Of a stretch of 64,000 nucleotides of DNA, positions 20,407-32,425 are shown piece after piece. The stretch's first letter is position 1. The number at the start of each line of letters is the position of its first letter. The position numbers and the translations under genes are program-made. The notes below the pieces were generated by a model, which did no database searches, was not told the origin of the DNA, and saw nothing but the letters and a program-made list of their open reading frames with translations. Source of the DNA: Euptelea pleiosperma. Taxonomy: Eukaryota; Streptophyta; Magnoliopsida; Ranunculales; Eupteleaceae. The stretch is from positions 2,301,259 to 2,365,258 of the forward strand of contig CM068553.1 of assembly GCA_035048495.1 (NCBI GenBank), written 5' to 3'.

Positions 20407-21797
20407 CTATTTCGGAATAGCAATAGAGGTCAATGCATACTTTCTATTAGGGACCCGAAGGCCGACCTGTCCACGAGTAACCATAGGATGGGTAGAGGGC
20501 GTGGATGGAGAGGGGAGTGGTGCAGGGGTAGGAACTTGGTCAGGTGGGAGAATGGGAGTAAGAGAAGGTGGTGCATTGGTCAATGGAATCGGAGGGGGAG
20601 GAACGGGTTCAGCAAGAGGAAGTGGTGGGGTTAAGGCAATGGTAGATGGATTAGGGTAAAGTACCACAAGGGAAGCCGAATCCACAGGCAAGTGTGTAGG
20701 AACTTTTAGGAGTTTAAAGGGGAAAGTATACTCATCAAAAACAACGTGACGAGACAAATAAACTCTCCCATTTTCCATATCGAGACATCTATATCCTTGA
20801 TGGTGAAGAGAGTACCCTAGAAACACACATTGTTTAGATCGAAGCTGCAGTTTATTTTGATTATAAGGTCTCAAATAAGGAAAGCAGGTACAACCAAAAG
20901 TATGAAGAGTTTCATAGTTGGGAAGGCGGTGAAACAATTTTTCATATGGAGAAAGGTGTCCCAAAACTTTGGTAGGGAGACGATTAATCAAGTAAACAAC
21001 GGTGTTAAAAGCCTCCACCCAATATTCAGGAGGCATGCCAGCATGGGCCAAAAGAGTAAGGCCTGTGTCCACAATGTGACGGTGTTTGCGCTCAACAACA
21101 CCATTTTGTTCGGGTGTGTGGGGGCAAGATAATCGATGAGATATGCCATGACTTGCAAGAAAGCGCTGAAAGGGATTAGTAGGGTGCGTATTACCGTATT
21201 CACCACCACCATCTGTTTGCAATGACTTAATTTTACAAGAAAATAGATTTTCAACCCGTAATTTGAATTTCACAAAGCAATCCAAAGTTTCATGTTTAAA
21301 ACGCATAGTAAAAATCCAAGAATATTTTGAGTAATCATCAACAAACAAGACATAATATTTAGAACCTTTTATTGAAGAATAAGATGTCCAAATATCAGAA
21401 TGTATTAATTCTAAAGGAGCAGATGATACTGAGTCTGATGCGCTAAAAGGTAAGCGAGTACTTTTTCCTAAAGGACAAGCAGTACAAAAGAAAGTAATAG
21501 GAAATGTGCCTTGAAGAGGCAACTGAAATTGAGAAACTAAATGCTTGAAAACTGAAAAAGCCGAATGCCTAAGTGGTGATGCCAGATAGGAGGAGACACG
21601 CGAACTCCAACAAAGGCGAACGGTGGAGATTCTTTATTTACGAGGTGAGAAAAATTTATGGGATAAAGACCATTGTCACTCTTGTCGTGGAAAAGCATCT
21701 TCCCAGTCTTGGTATCCTTTACAAAGAAACCATCAGAATAAAACACAAAATAACAATGATTATCACGGGAAAATTGGTTAACAGATAACAGGTTAGT
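20407..21797 (-). pseudogene. Copia integrase region (stops and one frameshift)
   Basis: The minus frame 21522-20407 has the integrase core: HSDIWTS, FVDDYSKYSWIF, LQTDGGGEY, and PHTPEQNGVVERKHRHIV for the D,D(35)E region. A proline-rich linker follows (PPPLPLAEP-like). The N-terminal HHCC zinc part lies in a different frame at 21746-21537, so a 1-nt frameshift occurs near 21570. An in-frame TAA at 21800-21798 separates it from gag-protease. Confidence 0.88.
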
Positions 21798-23015
21798 TTA
21801 AATAGATGGGCAACGAAGTATATTGTTCAAATGGAATTTGGAAGAATTAAGATGAACTTGAGAAGAACCAATATGAGAGCTAGGCAAACCTGAACCATTT
21901 CCAACGGTGACTTGATCTTTGCCCTTGTACTTGTGATTGATAGATAAATTTGCAAGGTCAGAAGTTAAATGATTTGAAGCTCCACTATCCGTATACCATG
22001 TCTGAACTTCAGAACGAGCGGTGTGGGAAGCGACCATTGCTGAAAGTTTCTTGGTGGGTACCCGTCCTTCATAAGCGTGATCCATACGATGGTAACAATT
22101 TATGGCAGAATGGCCGGGGCGTCCACAAATCTGACATGGTGGACGATCGCCAGAAGAATACGAAGTGCGATACTGATGTTGAGAGTTTGATGGGCCCCTT
22201 GAAGAGCCTCTATATGATTGCCGATTCGAGGAAGACCGGGACTGATTTGTCAAGTGACTGGAAACTCCTCTTCCACGATAGGGTTTATTTGTCTTTGGAG
22301 TAAAAAATGTTGTTGGGGAAGATTCAGACTGAAGAGAGTTTTGCTCTGTGAGACGCATTTCACTATTCAACAACATACCAATTAAATTGTCGAACGTAAT
22401 AGGAGTGTCCCGGGCTTGAGTCGAGTTGACAGTCACCTCATAAGCAGGGCCAACATTATTCATAATGATCATTACAAGATCATCATCATCAACGGGTTTT
22501 CCAGCAAGAGCCAAATTATCAGCAATGTGTGTGATTTTGTCAACAAAATCAGAGATGGACAAGTCCCCTCTCTTAGTAGTTTGTAATTGATTTTTCAACT
22601 GTAGGATGCGAGATCGTGACTGTGAAGCATACCTCTTTTCGAGAGATAACCAAACTGCGCGAGATGTTGTCAAACGAGCCACGGTGGAGAGTACAGTTGG
22701 AGTTAGTGTCGCATTGATCCAACTGAGAATGGTTTGATCGTGTTGCTGCCATTCTAGATAATCCGGATTAATGATTGTTGAGAGTTTACCATCTTTATCG
22801 GCACTGAATTGATCTGGACATGGTTTGGTTCCATCGACAAAACCAAACAGATTTTTGTTTCGTAGAACCGGCAAAAATTGAGCGAGCCATAGAGCATAGT
22901 TGTTTCGATCAAGTTTGATCGAAATGATATGAGATAAATTGGGTACCACGACCCCAACTGATTGAGAAGCAGAAACAGAATCTGCACTTAGTGAAGAAGC
23001 CGGTGTTGCTGCCAT
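21798..23015 (-). pseudogene. Copia gag and protease region
   Basis: The frame starts at 23015 (MAATPASSLSADSVSASQ). It has a UBN2-type gag (NNYALWLAQFLPVLRN), a CCHC knuckle (CQICGRPGHSAINC) and a protease motif (TDSGASNHLTSDL). The 405-codon frame ends at a TAA that looks like a point mutation, because the same frame continues with typical protease-integrase linker sequence. Confidence 0.88.
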
Positions 23016-23123
23016 TTGACGAAGTTAACGATCCAAGTCACTGAGGTAGGATAGAGGTGGAACAAACCAAGTTGTTGCACAAAAAAAAAAATATGAGCCA
23101 AGAATCTTGGTCGTTAGACTTAT

Positions 23124-23136
23124 GGCTCTGATACCA
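23124..23136 (-). other. Copia primer-binding site (initiator tRNA-Met type)
   Basis: On the minus strand it reads TGGTATCAGAGCC directly after the LTR terminus TTTTCA. This is the classic complement of the plant initiator tRNA-Met 3' end used by Copia elements. Confidence 0.9.
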
Positions 23137-23423
23137 TGAAAACTTTCTTGTAGAGGAATAAGAGTTCTAAGCTCAAACCGTGAGTCTCAGATCTGGGATA
23201 TAGACATTTACAAAGGTTTGGGTTACGACCTATTTAGCAACAATCAAGGGATGGAATCCCGTAATATACACTTTCTATAATAAAGAAATATATACTTTCT
23301 ATAATGAGGAATAAGGCTTCCCAAAATATGGAAAGGTATCCATGTTGAGAGATCAAGTCAGTTGGGTTTGATCCGATGCTTCACGAGGAGTGATTTGGTG
23401 TGGCACAAACAGATTTCCTCTAA
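23137..23423 (-). repeat. 5' LTR of the Copia element
   Basis: Matches 12361-12657 except for several indels (for example, a TTTGTCTTTCTT block is absent here). The outer edge lacks the ACA that would complete a TG start, so the terminus seems slightly eroded. Confidence 0.85.
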
Positions 23424-24926
23424 TGGTGGGATCATTCGTGGCTTGGCCAACAAATTCTATAATCAAGGGGTGATTTAAATAAGTTCTTGAGACCTTTTTT
23501 GTTCACCTTTCTCAAGTTAAATCTTTTTGTTACTTTGCAATTGAAAGACTTCTAGTTGTTTCTCCATTTTTTTTTTAATGAATACTTGTGTTTTGCAGTT
23601 ATTTGACTATTAATTGCTATTTTAGTTCTTTTAGGATTAACCCCTTTTTTTAACTCCGCCTATGCAAAGCTAGCTATAGCTTTGCATTGCCGGTCCCAAG
23701 CCCGGATAAAGGAGGAGGGAGAAAGAACTTCTGCAATGATTGAGTGGGTATTGTTTGTTTGTTAAGTTTTATTGGTAGTGAAATATTATATTCTTATTTT
23801 CTTATTTGAATTACTATATCTTATTTCAATACATATCAATTTTGTTTGGAAACTGATTTTTTTGTTCTCATATGTTACTTCTACCTTTTGCATACCCAAT
23901 GTTTGCTTGATCCAATACAAACATGAAATAGTTTGACTTGGCATATACATTATGAATTCAGGCAGAGTTACGACTAAGAATTTATTTTACTGGTTTGTTC
24001 CAAGACTCGAATGACTGACTTTAGTCATATTAACACGATGCTTTTTGTCATCTTTAATCCAATTCTATTGCCTTTTTTTTACCTATTAGCCCAAGTTTCA
24101 GGTTCTAAAACAGGAGTTCCTTGTGGCTGCGCAGCCTTCCTCATTGGGCCAGGACAACAAATAAGAATGATGCTTGACCAATCAACGTGGCCAGAAGAAA
24201 GCTATTTACATTGGCGATGTTAGTCTTGCTCTCATTTGTGTTCTTTGGGCAAGATACAGGGAAACTATTTCAATGCTTCTTAATAATGGAAAAAACCCGA
24301 GTTACATTTACAAGCACGGGAAACTCTTGAGCTGTGTACTGGACCACACGTGGCAAACATTAAGGGGGCTAAGGACCCACCATTAGCAGGGTTCCACATA
24401 AGAGATCTCCTAAATTTGGATGGTTAGGTTTATCCAATCAGGTTGGTATTTTACCTAGGAGAACCGTTAAGTTGGGCCCGTTTGATGGTGTGTCAGACCT
24501 GTGCATCACTTGTCCTCCATTTCTTAATATAGGAATATCTGGTGTTTGTGAATGTCCTCAGGTTTCCAACTAAATGTCTAAAGAATGCTACTTTTGCACC
24601 TTTCTCACTCTGGTTATATTTTCCGTTTGATAAAAAATAGTTGTATTTTGCCTCCTTTTACTGAATGTCTTGGTATCTGCAACAAAATTTATGTAGTAAA
24701 GAAAAATTAAATGTACAATGCATTATATCAAATTATATGTGATGATTTTTTTGTCTTTTTCATTATATTCAAATTGAAATTAGTACTGTAATTTATCTGT
24801 TCATTTCAAGTTATTTTGCACCAGCAAGTTGACGAAACTCGAACCAAATTTTTTAACCTCTCTGTTTCTAATTCATTGGCATGTGTGATTCCGAAACCTG
24901 CCACCATGCCCATATAACATTGGTTT
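23424..24926. other. Intergenic; right flank of the broken Transposase_24-like remnant
   Basis: Starts with a short open stretch (GGTGGGATCATTCGTGGC) that may be the continuation of the gene fragment cut at 12360. Around 23690-23730 lies CCGGTCCCAAGCCCGGATAA, a motif frequent in plant retroelement remains. The rest is AT-rich; no gene recognised. Confidence 0.4.
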
Positions 24927-25110
24927 TGCTCCATCTTTTTTTTGATGAATATATAAATTTCTTAAAAAAGGAGAAAGGCCTTTGGAGGTTAAGGAGACCT
25001 CCACGAGGATGATACAAGAGAATAGGAGTAAAACAAGAAGGGGAAAAACATAGAGCCAAAACTAGTGATCCCTCCCCATAATTGAATCCCTCGGAAACAC
25101 AAAATCTTTA
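24927..25110 (-). mobile_element. LINE 3' end fragment
   Basis: A poly(T) run followed by GATGAATATATAAATTTC and GGAGGTTAAGGAGACCTCC is the reverse complement of a LINE 3' end of the same general type as at 1274 and 47567. The limit on the right is approximate and no target-site duplication was found. Confidence 0.5.
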
Positions 25111-25479
25111 AAAAACAAACCCCGACACTCTTAAAAAAGCTTAGACCAAAGGAATACCAAGAGCTGATGGACTCACAGCTCTCTTCCTTATATTGAAAGA
25201 TCCTATTATTTCTCTCCTTCCATGGTTTAAATAAAGCCCCTACTTTATGGGTTTCAGATTAGTGGAAATGTTATTATACCCCTTTGGGCTAAAATTGTGT
25301 AAAAGAGAACTGTACAAACGTGGCAACTTTATAAAATAGCATGTATTGTTTTTTATTCAGTAGCAATTAATTGCTGCATGCGCAACACATCAGCACCTAC
25401 AATAAGTGGGTGAAATTTTCTTGTTTTCTCATTTGGATTTATTAAAGCCATTTAAAGAAATCAATATATTTCAATCGAT

Positions 25480-25900
25480 CAACAATGCTTTATACCAGCT
25501 ATTTGGTGTTGGCCACACAAATACGTTGTGTTCCATTCTATCTAGGACCATATCTTTTGTTAGGGCGTATGTCAACATATCTCTTCTTACTATCTCCATT
25601 CAAGTCCTTATAGCCTTCCTCACATCCTTTTGTCCTTGCACAAAAGCACTCCTCACTAATGCTATCATTGGTCCTCATTGAACATGCTCAAACCATCTCA
25701 ATCAGATTTCCTTTATTTTACCCTTATTGGGGCTACTACTAGATTTCCTCAGACATGCTCATTTTGTAATTTTGTCCTTCTTAGGCTTTCCACTCATCCA
25801 TTTCAACATCTTCATCTCTGCTTCACTCATTCTATAGATATGGTGTTTCTTGATTGCCCAGCCCAGCATTCTGCTCCATAAAACATTGCCAATCCTGTTG
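25480..25900 (-). mobile_element. RTE-type LINE, reverse transcriptase C-terminal fragment
   Basis: Minus-strand translation in shifting frames gives AMFYGAECWA, MSEAEMKMLKWMSGK, an API..K...LRWFEHVQ-like block, then TWMEIVRRDMLTYALTKDM. These are landmarks of the C-terminal end of plant RTE-clade LINEs. Frameshifts and stops are frequent, so it is a fossil. Confidence 0.8.
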
Positions 25901-27126
25901 CTTTCTTGTCCCTTTAGTTTGCTTGGTATGTGTTGGTCACATCATTTTAAAAAAAAAATCAATTTGCCTAATACTACAAAACTGGGCCTACTTTAGGGGT
26001 ATATTTGAATACATCTGCAATTTTACAGCAATGTTTAAGAACTAATTGATTTGAGTTTGACCCATCTAAATCAACTTGACTTGGGCTGAGCGTTAATCTA
26101 TCAAGCTTTTGGGTAAAATTGAGGTGCATGGGCAGCATTCTGACATCAGATAGCCTACCTGATTAAGCTCACCCTATGAGTCGTGTAGGAGCTTGAATTT
26201 TAAGCTTTGGATTAGGGAATTACACTAGAAAGGGCTGTTATTATCATTTCTACCTTGCAATATATATTCTCCAGTGCTTCTTTTTCTTTTTTCTTTTTTA
26301 AGTTCTATTGATGCAGTCTAACAGGTTGTCCCCTCCATTTCTGTGAATGTATTTAAGCTGTCTCAGGTACAGTTTAAGCTATGTTCCATTTGCTTGTCAA
26401 ATGGTTTCTGAATTGATTATCAGTTGTTTTGACACTGAGATATAGACCAACCTTTCTCCAAAGATGGTTTCTGAGGTTGATCTTCTTTGAGCATGTTGCT
26501 GCTGTTGTTGTTTGTCTTCTTCCTTTCGGTTGCTGCAAGTGAGGTATGTTAATTGTTTGAGTTGGACCCTTTGGGGTTATTAATGGGAATTGTAAAAAAT
26601 TCTTTACATATTCAATTTCCAATTGTTTTTCTTCTCTCCCAATCTTTCTTTGCCGAGAAGGTTTCTTTTTCTTTTCTTGTTTGATTGTTAATCCATAATG
26701 TTTCTTTTACGTATTAACTTAATCTCACTCCAAAGCAGATGGTTATGGTCTGTCTTTTGCTCCACTTACCTACCACAGAAGTGAGGGTGTCTTAAATCTA
26801 CCAAAACTAATTTCATCAGGTCAATGAAGTCTACGATATGTCGCAATCGTCCTGCTGTACCTAGTGCAACCACTGTAATCACTATCTCCTCCACACATGG
26901 GGCATGACAGTCCTAGTTGCACTCCTCAAGGCTTCAATCAAAACCTACCCCCATATATCAGAACGATGTGTGCAAAAATTCTTGTTCTATCTTTATCTTG
27001 AGTTACAACCAGATTGAATGATCAATTACCCTCTATAATTATCGGCCACAATCCAACGTTAACTCAATTATGTGCAACAGGTCTGTAAAGCACGGGGAAG
27101 GTGATGCGAAGGTAATGGGTATACTG
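25901..27126. other. Intergenic, no gene seen
   Basis: T-rich and AT-rich sequence with no conserved frame or clear repeat structure. Confidence 0.4.
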
Positions 27127-27142
27127 ATGCTAACCCAAGTTT

Positions 27143-27281
27143 TTTATTTTTATTTTTATTTATATTTTTCCATTTTTTTGGTAGGCAAACGGGTTAGTGG
27201 TTAGTGGGTGAAGGTGGGTTTTGAACGCAGGGTCATGTTATCGACTTTTCAAACCTTACCAACTAAGCAAGCTGGCACCAT
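27143..27281 (-). mobile_element. tRNA-derived SINE (family 1) with 16-bp target-site duplication
   Basis: ATGCTAACCCAAGTTT occurs at 27127-27142 and exactly again at 27282-27297. Between them the minus strand reads GCTTGCTTAGTTGGTAAGG (A-box-like), then GCGTTCAAAACCCACC (B-box-like), and ends with an A-rich tail. The body matches the plus-strand copy at 27509-27658. Confidence 0.8.
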
Positions 27282-27508
27282 ATGCTAACCCAAGTTTATG
27301 GTAAATAGTCAAGTGCAATATATGTGGTTAAGTTGGTAGGTAGATATATTTTACATCCTGATTAGTTGGAGCAACATGTCATGTGAGAACTAAACCTAAC
27401 TCCCATTTAAATCTAAAAGTGACCCTTGACTCCACTAACCATCGCCTTCTAACCTTCCAGTTCCCAGCTACCCTCTTGAGGATGGTCCTTCAACTACTAA
27501 CAACCAGA

Positions 27509-27658
27509 AGCTGCAAGCTTGCTGAGTTGGTAAAGTCTGCGAGTGTTGATAACACAGACCTGGGTTCAAGGCCCACCTTCACCCACGAAACATTGCTACC
27601 TAGTTCGATTCTGATTTCGCAATTTTGCCTTATTTTACTGAAATTAAGAAAAAAAAAG
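27509..27658 (+). mobile_element. tRNA-derived SINE (family 1)
   Basis: GCTTGCTGAGTTGGTAAAG resembles a tRNA A-box region, and GGGTTCAAGGCCCACC carries the B box. An A run ends near 27658. Same family as 27143-27281; partial relatives lie at about 35472-35550 and 1835-1870. Confidence 0.7.
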
Positions 27659-29066
27659 ATGAATTTAGCCAGTGAACTTGCAAAATCAGTTAAAAATCTT
27701 CGATTATTAGGTAAATATTATGATAATCATTTTTAGGAGCTAATTATTCTAGTGCAAGCAATCGATGGATCGGATGGTGGAATTCTTAGCTTGTTTTGTT
27801 TAAAACAACCATCCGACGGTCTAAAAAATTGGGCCAGTGCACCAAACTGGACGATGGAGATGACTTATAATCAAGGTAGTTGCATGGTTTATCCACAAGC
27901 TTAATCAGGTGGCTGATTTGGAGTTTTGATCTGACATGAACGTGAAATGTGGGCCATAGATCTATAGTATTCTTGAGGACTTGGTCAAACGGTACTGGAT
28001 GATCATAATATTGGGTTGTGAGCCATTTACTATAGACGGTCCCACGTCCAACCTAAGAGCTCTCCTAGGCCATATATTAATCAAACAACCATGAAACCAT
28101 CTGAATTGTAGACTATCGTGGGCCATTGGGCTATTTTTTACATACTATTACAATGGAATTGATCCAATAATTAAGATCATCCAATCACGTAATATATGAA
28201 TTGTGAATCTTGAATCTTGATTCTCTTCACGTGGTGCCACCTGTCTTTTCTTGAGCTACCTAAAATACTTAATTGACAATACAAAAGTAGGAAAGGATAG
28301 ACGGCTAGGATCACTCGTTCCCTACAGCGTAGCTCAATGATCGGATGGTCCAAATTAATGGGCATGTGCCTAGGCCCTAGAAACTAATCCCACGTGCTCT
28401 ATACTCGAGCTGCAAACGCCAAATAAACTTACACGTGAGTCGATCACGTGACATTCTCACCAAAAGAAACACACACGAGACGATTTTCATGCCTAGCTTT
28501 TTAAAGTATGAAGTGTTGTCGGCTCATGTGGATCTGCCTGTGACCTGTAGAATCAGGAAGGATTAAATGTGTAAACAACCTTTTTATGTAGTTTTTGAGT
28601 TTTGACCCAATGGCCCGTGTTTTAAAACCCGGACCACTTGCTTATAAAAAATAAAAATAATTAAAAAAAAAAAACCGGACCTGATTGGTCCTGATGAACA
28701 TGGGCTCGGATTTTTAAATTTTAAAGGTAACATGATCTACCTTAAATCAACCACATTTTTAGCATTTTATTGACAACTGGTATCTGATCAAGTGTGTATG
28801 TAGGCCACCACCACATTGTAAGATCAGAACCCTAACAACCTTCCAAATGTCCGATTACTCACCACATTATCGATAATCAAGAAAGAAATTAGCCTAATTT
28901 GGCAAATTAGTTTGCGAAATGTCACCCAATTCATAGGGATTAGTCCAAAATTGGTAATTAAGGTTCCTACGAACGCCTAGTGTCCACGTAAGCTAACTCA
29001 TATGGCACACTTATTTTAATCGAAAGATTTGCAAATCCTTCATATGCAAGTGGGATGGTGTTGAGC
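27659..29066. other. Intergenic, no gene seen
   Basis: Contains worn MITE-like phrases (GTGGGCC, GATCGGATGG) without clear borders. No open frame of interest. Confidence 0.4.
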
Positions 29067-29119
29067 CATCAATTTCATTTAAAACAAAAATTAACAATTT
29101 GTTTTAAATGAAATTGATG
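29067..29119. repeat. Perfect 22-bp inverted repeat (hairpin)
   Basis: CATCAATTTCATTTAAAACA at 29067 onward and its perfect inverse ending at 29119 form 22-bp arms with a 9-bp loop. Confidence 0.9.
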
Positions 29120-30173
29120 AATCTAGTGAAGAGAAATCAAATCTAAAGTGATGGCTAATTTATTTTTCGGTTTAGTGGACAGATCTTGGATTTCTCGGTT
29201 GGTACCATGAACAATTGGCGACGGGAAGGCCTTGTTTTTCCGAAAACGATTAAAGTCGTTTGGTTTCGAAGATACATTGTGATCAAGGTGATTCCGGATT
29301 TCAGTTAAAACAGTTAAGCCAGTGAGGCTATAACCGACACATTTTAGCTAGAAAAATTGAAATTTCGATTAGATAATCAGATGGACACATAACAGTTTTA
29401 ACTAGAAAAATTGTTAAGCATTTCAATAAATAAACTTAAGTAAACAACCTGCCATCGATAAGTCAGAGTGATGATGCAACCCCGAAACAATTTTATAAAA
29501 GCGTTATAACATAAGCTAAATTATTAATATTATTTATTTATTTTTATTACATTTCCCTTGTCTTTATAACACCTTGATCTTGGTGATTAGAAATATTAAA
29601 ATTCTATTAATATGAGTTATTTTTTCTTGTCTCTATTGCTCCTTGAGGAAGGTGACCAGAATAATAATAAATAAAAAAAAGCGGAATTTACGAAGAACGC
29701 CATGAGGAAACTACCTTCACTTGCTTTTTTTTTCTTTTCTTTAATCATCGATGGAAGATATGTTACAGATTTTCCTGCGAGGTGGGGGTGCCTAATCCTG
29801 CGTATAGGTTCGGACAACACCAAGCCTCCAAGTACGGGGCCTTTAACTAGGTTCGGGATGCCGGTAAATGTGAATTTTATATTTTTCACTAGTAACCAAA
29901 GCGAAATATGAGCGGCACTAAGGATCGGGGTGTGTTAGGTGTTTGGGTCACAAGTTGGTTGTCACATCAAAGAAACTCACAATTCATAAAAGATGATTTT
30001 TGGTAGGTAAGGTCGGATCCTACCTACCCCCGCAAAAAAAATAAAAGAAAGAAAGAAAAGAAAAGAATGTATTTTACGACGCAATGTTGGAGTTACTGTT
30101 CGAATTGTATTCAAATTAAGTGGCACTCCTTGAATCACAATGTTCTGTAGTAATCTTTTTGCACGTGTGTAAT
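29120..30173. other. Intergenic, no gene seen
   Basis: AT-rich; includes an A/G-rich tract near 30035-30070. Short frames at 29617-29911 show no family. Confidence 0.4.
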
Positions 30174-30390
30174 GGGTCGGGCTCTAGGGACCTGCCTTTT
30201 TTGACGGGCTCCCATTACAAGACACAATATGAGCCACGTGGAACATTCTTAGAGTACTCGGACCGTATGGATGTTTGCCCAATCCCTAGGTGGAGCTACA
30301 AATCAAAAATCAGCTTGATTAGGGATTTCAAAGCTTTGGATCTTTGTACGTACCTCAAATAATGGTCAAATTCCCACAGTTGAGATCAAT
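30174..30390. repeat. MULE-type MITE (CACGTGG family), left half only
   Basis: Starts GGGTCGGGCTC, runs through ACACAATATGAGCCACGTGG (CACGTG at about 30235), GGACCGTATGGATGTTTG and AATCAGCTTGATTAGG, and stops in the central ACAGTTGAGATCAA. The right half is missing. Confidence 0.65.
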
Positions 30391-30517
30391 GACGAGTGTG
30401 TTTTTTGTAGATTCAATACCACGTATTCTAGAGGAGAAAACCACTGCTCGATGCAAGAAGTTACAGGCAATAGGTTGAATGTTGACTTCCATGAACCTAA
30501 TGAGCACTTTTAAATTA
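30391..30517. other. Spacer between two MITEs
   Basis: Short unique sequence with no feature seen. Confidence 0.4.
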
Positions 30518-30864
30518 TGGTCGGGCTCGGGGGACCCATTTTTGACACCCATTTTGGCGTACCCACATAGAAGATGAATCAATGGCTGATTTTTGGTGAG
30601 GATGATCTCGATGGCGAGGAGTCATCCTCACAAAAATTCAAATCATTCTGATATTCATAGACTGATTTAGAAGCTGAAGAATTATGGATCGTCGATTTTT
30701 ACCGTGTAACTTGAAAACCACATTTGATGGGGTTAGAAATTTCAGAATGGGCTGATTTTTTGTTGGGGTGATCTGTATGGCGAGAGATCATCCCCACCAA
30801 AAATTAGCTATTGATTCATCTTCTATGTGGGCATGCCAAAATGGGTGTCCCCCGAGCCCGACCT
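30518..30864. mobile_element. MULE-type MITE, 347 bp, same subfamily as 9617-9966
   Basis: TGGTCGGGCTCGGGGGACCC at the left pairs with the inverted right end ...GAGCCCGACCT, with GAAGATGAATCAATGGCTG in both arms. Flanks TTTAAATTA (30509-30517) and TTTAAAATA (30865-30873) match at 8 of 9 positions, a worn 9-bp target-site duplication. Confidence 0.65.
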
Positions 30865-30962
30865 TTTAAAATATTATTGATACTAGTTTTATTTTGATTA
30901 CCCTAGTTATTCAAGTATTAATATAGAATCCGTCTAGAGCTACACCCATTTCTTATACCCTA

Positions 30963-31275
30963 TTCTTACATCTAGTAGTGGGGCCCACATGGAGATTATG
31001 TTCACTAATCCAACCGCACAGTGAGTTGTCCATAATGTGGTGACCCTACTCACTAAAAATTAGTCCATTTGGATATTCCTAACTTCATGAAAAGTTGACT
31101 TCAATTTGAAAAATCTAGACCATACCATACCATGAAACCGTAACTTTTGATCAATCTTTTACATGGTTCGCAAAATTGACATGGACTGATTTTTGGTGAC
31201 CATGATCATCATGGCAATAAATACTCGATATATGGTTGGATTGTCCAACATGATCTCATGTGAGCCCCACAACAA
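30963..31275. repeat. Inverted-repeat MITE-like element
   Basis: The left arm around GTGGGGCCCACATGGAGATTATGTT pairs with the right arm around AACATGATCTCATGTGAGCCCCAC. The centre contains two CTGATTTTTGGTGA-like phrases shared with other MITEs here. Ends are approximate. Confidence 0.45.
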
Positions 31276-31926
31276 TATTATACATGCATCACCATCTGCT
31301 TTAAGTAAGATATCATTTTTGTTGCTTGTTTGCAAGATAATGTAACTTTTATTTTTCATTAAGCTATCAAATCTTAAGAACTTTAAGCTTTTAGATCTGA
31401 TAACTTAATTTACCAAACGCCAAGTCCCTATGAGTAGTGGATGTGAGAGCGCCTACGTATCCCGCCTAGATAGCCAAGCAATAATATGAACTAGATTGAC
31501 TAATAAATGGGTCATAATCAGGGAAATTAAATATGGTACCTATTTTTTAAAGCCACGTGTCATCACCAAATGCACCACATGGAATACCATAGTCAATATT
31601 ATGAGGAGAATTAGTGGGTTGATAAACATCAACATCAAGGGTTTAAGAAGTGTAATTATGAGAAGAAAAGAAAAAGGGATTCCCAATGAAATGGATTAAT
31701 AAAAAAATGCCTTACTCCATAGTTTATGATTGTATTAATGTTTTTTTATTGAGTTTACAACTAAGTCAATTGCTTGGTTGCCTCCCATAGAAAGCAAAAT
31801 AGATAAATAATTAAAATAATCTTAAGTCCTAATCATCCAATAAATGGACATTTCTGAAAAAAAAATATAAAAATTCTTGCTACCATGCAGTTAAAATCGA
31901 ATTCACTATTTAAATTATTCAAGATT

Positions 31927-31950
31927 ATTATTATTATTATTATTATTATA
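31927..31950. repeat. (ATT)n microsatellite
   Basis: About eight ATT units, directly before the inverted repeat at 31965. Confidence 0.9.
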
Positions 31951-31964
31951 CATATATATTTATT

Positions 31965-32131
31965 GAGTCGTGACAAAAATATGTGCGGTTGAGGCCATTG
32001 ACCGTCGGATTCAAGAGATCCTCAGTCCACGAACCAACAACTATTTTATCCTTTGCAGTACTTGTTGCCTGGTGTACCATGGATCTCTTTAATCCAATGG
32101 TCAATAACCTCAACTGGACATCTTTTTGTCC
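31965..32131. mobile_element. Small inverted-repeat MITE, 167 bp
   Basis: The left arm (GGTTGAGGCCATTGACCGTC) pairs with the right arm (CCAATGGTCAATAACCTCAA). ATATTTATT occurs on both sides (31956-31964 and 32132-32140), a possible 9-bp target-site duplication. The flanks are AT-rich, so the match could be chance. Confidence 0.55.
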
Positions 32132-32425
32132 ATATTTATTTGTTTATTTATAAATATATATTGACAACTATTATATATATATATTTATATATATTCGGGT
32201 GTGGAGGCGCTCGAGCATATCAATTGATACGCTAGCTTTATATAATAGTAGATCGAAAATGATAATATCGTCTAGACTGTAGTACTGTCTTCCTTATGTT
32301 CAAACCATTGGATTTTTTTTTTGAAATTTGTGGGTCTTTGAGATTCATGTGGCGGGAAGTCGGACACAGAATTGATATTATGATCATGATCAGATGGTGA
32401 CCAAAGATATAGGAGCAAATAACCA

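Larger units (their letters stand above)
12361..23423 (-). mobile_element. Copia LTR retrotransposon, defective, with nested insertions
   Basis: LTRs lie at 12361-12657 and 23137-23423. The tRNA-iMet primer site TGGTATCAGAGCC abuts the inner edge of the right LTR, so the element reads on the minus strand. Order from 5' to 3': gag with a CCHC knuckle and protease (23015-21798), integrase (to 20407), reverse transcriptase and RNase H (20406-19054), then the RNase H tail at 12859-12658. It resembles the RE1/Ale-Ivana type of plant Copia. Several in-frame stops, a frameshift, a changed reverse transcriptase motif and insertions (MITE, LARD) make it inactive. The two LTRs differ by indels near 12400 and 23200, so it is not a very recent insertion. 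No clean 5-bp target-site duplication was found. Confidence 0.9.

Noticed and set aside
20098..20634. 178-codon plus-strand frame
   Set aside because: Antisense shadow of the Copia reverse transcriptase and integrase linker.
12356..23429. 5-bp target-site duplication of the Copia element
   Set aside because: Left flank GCGGG and right flank TGGTG/GGTGG do not match cleanly; the right LTR edge seems eroded.
27511..27590. Functional tRNA gene (A and B box-like sequences)
   Set aside because: No cloverleaf can be formed, and an A-rich tail and a sister copy with a target-site duplication show it is a SINE. The same holds for 32426-32596.
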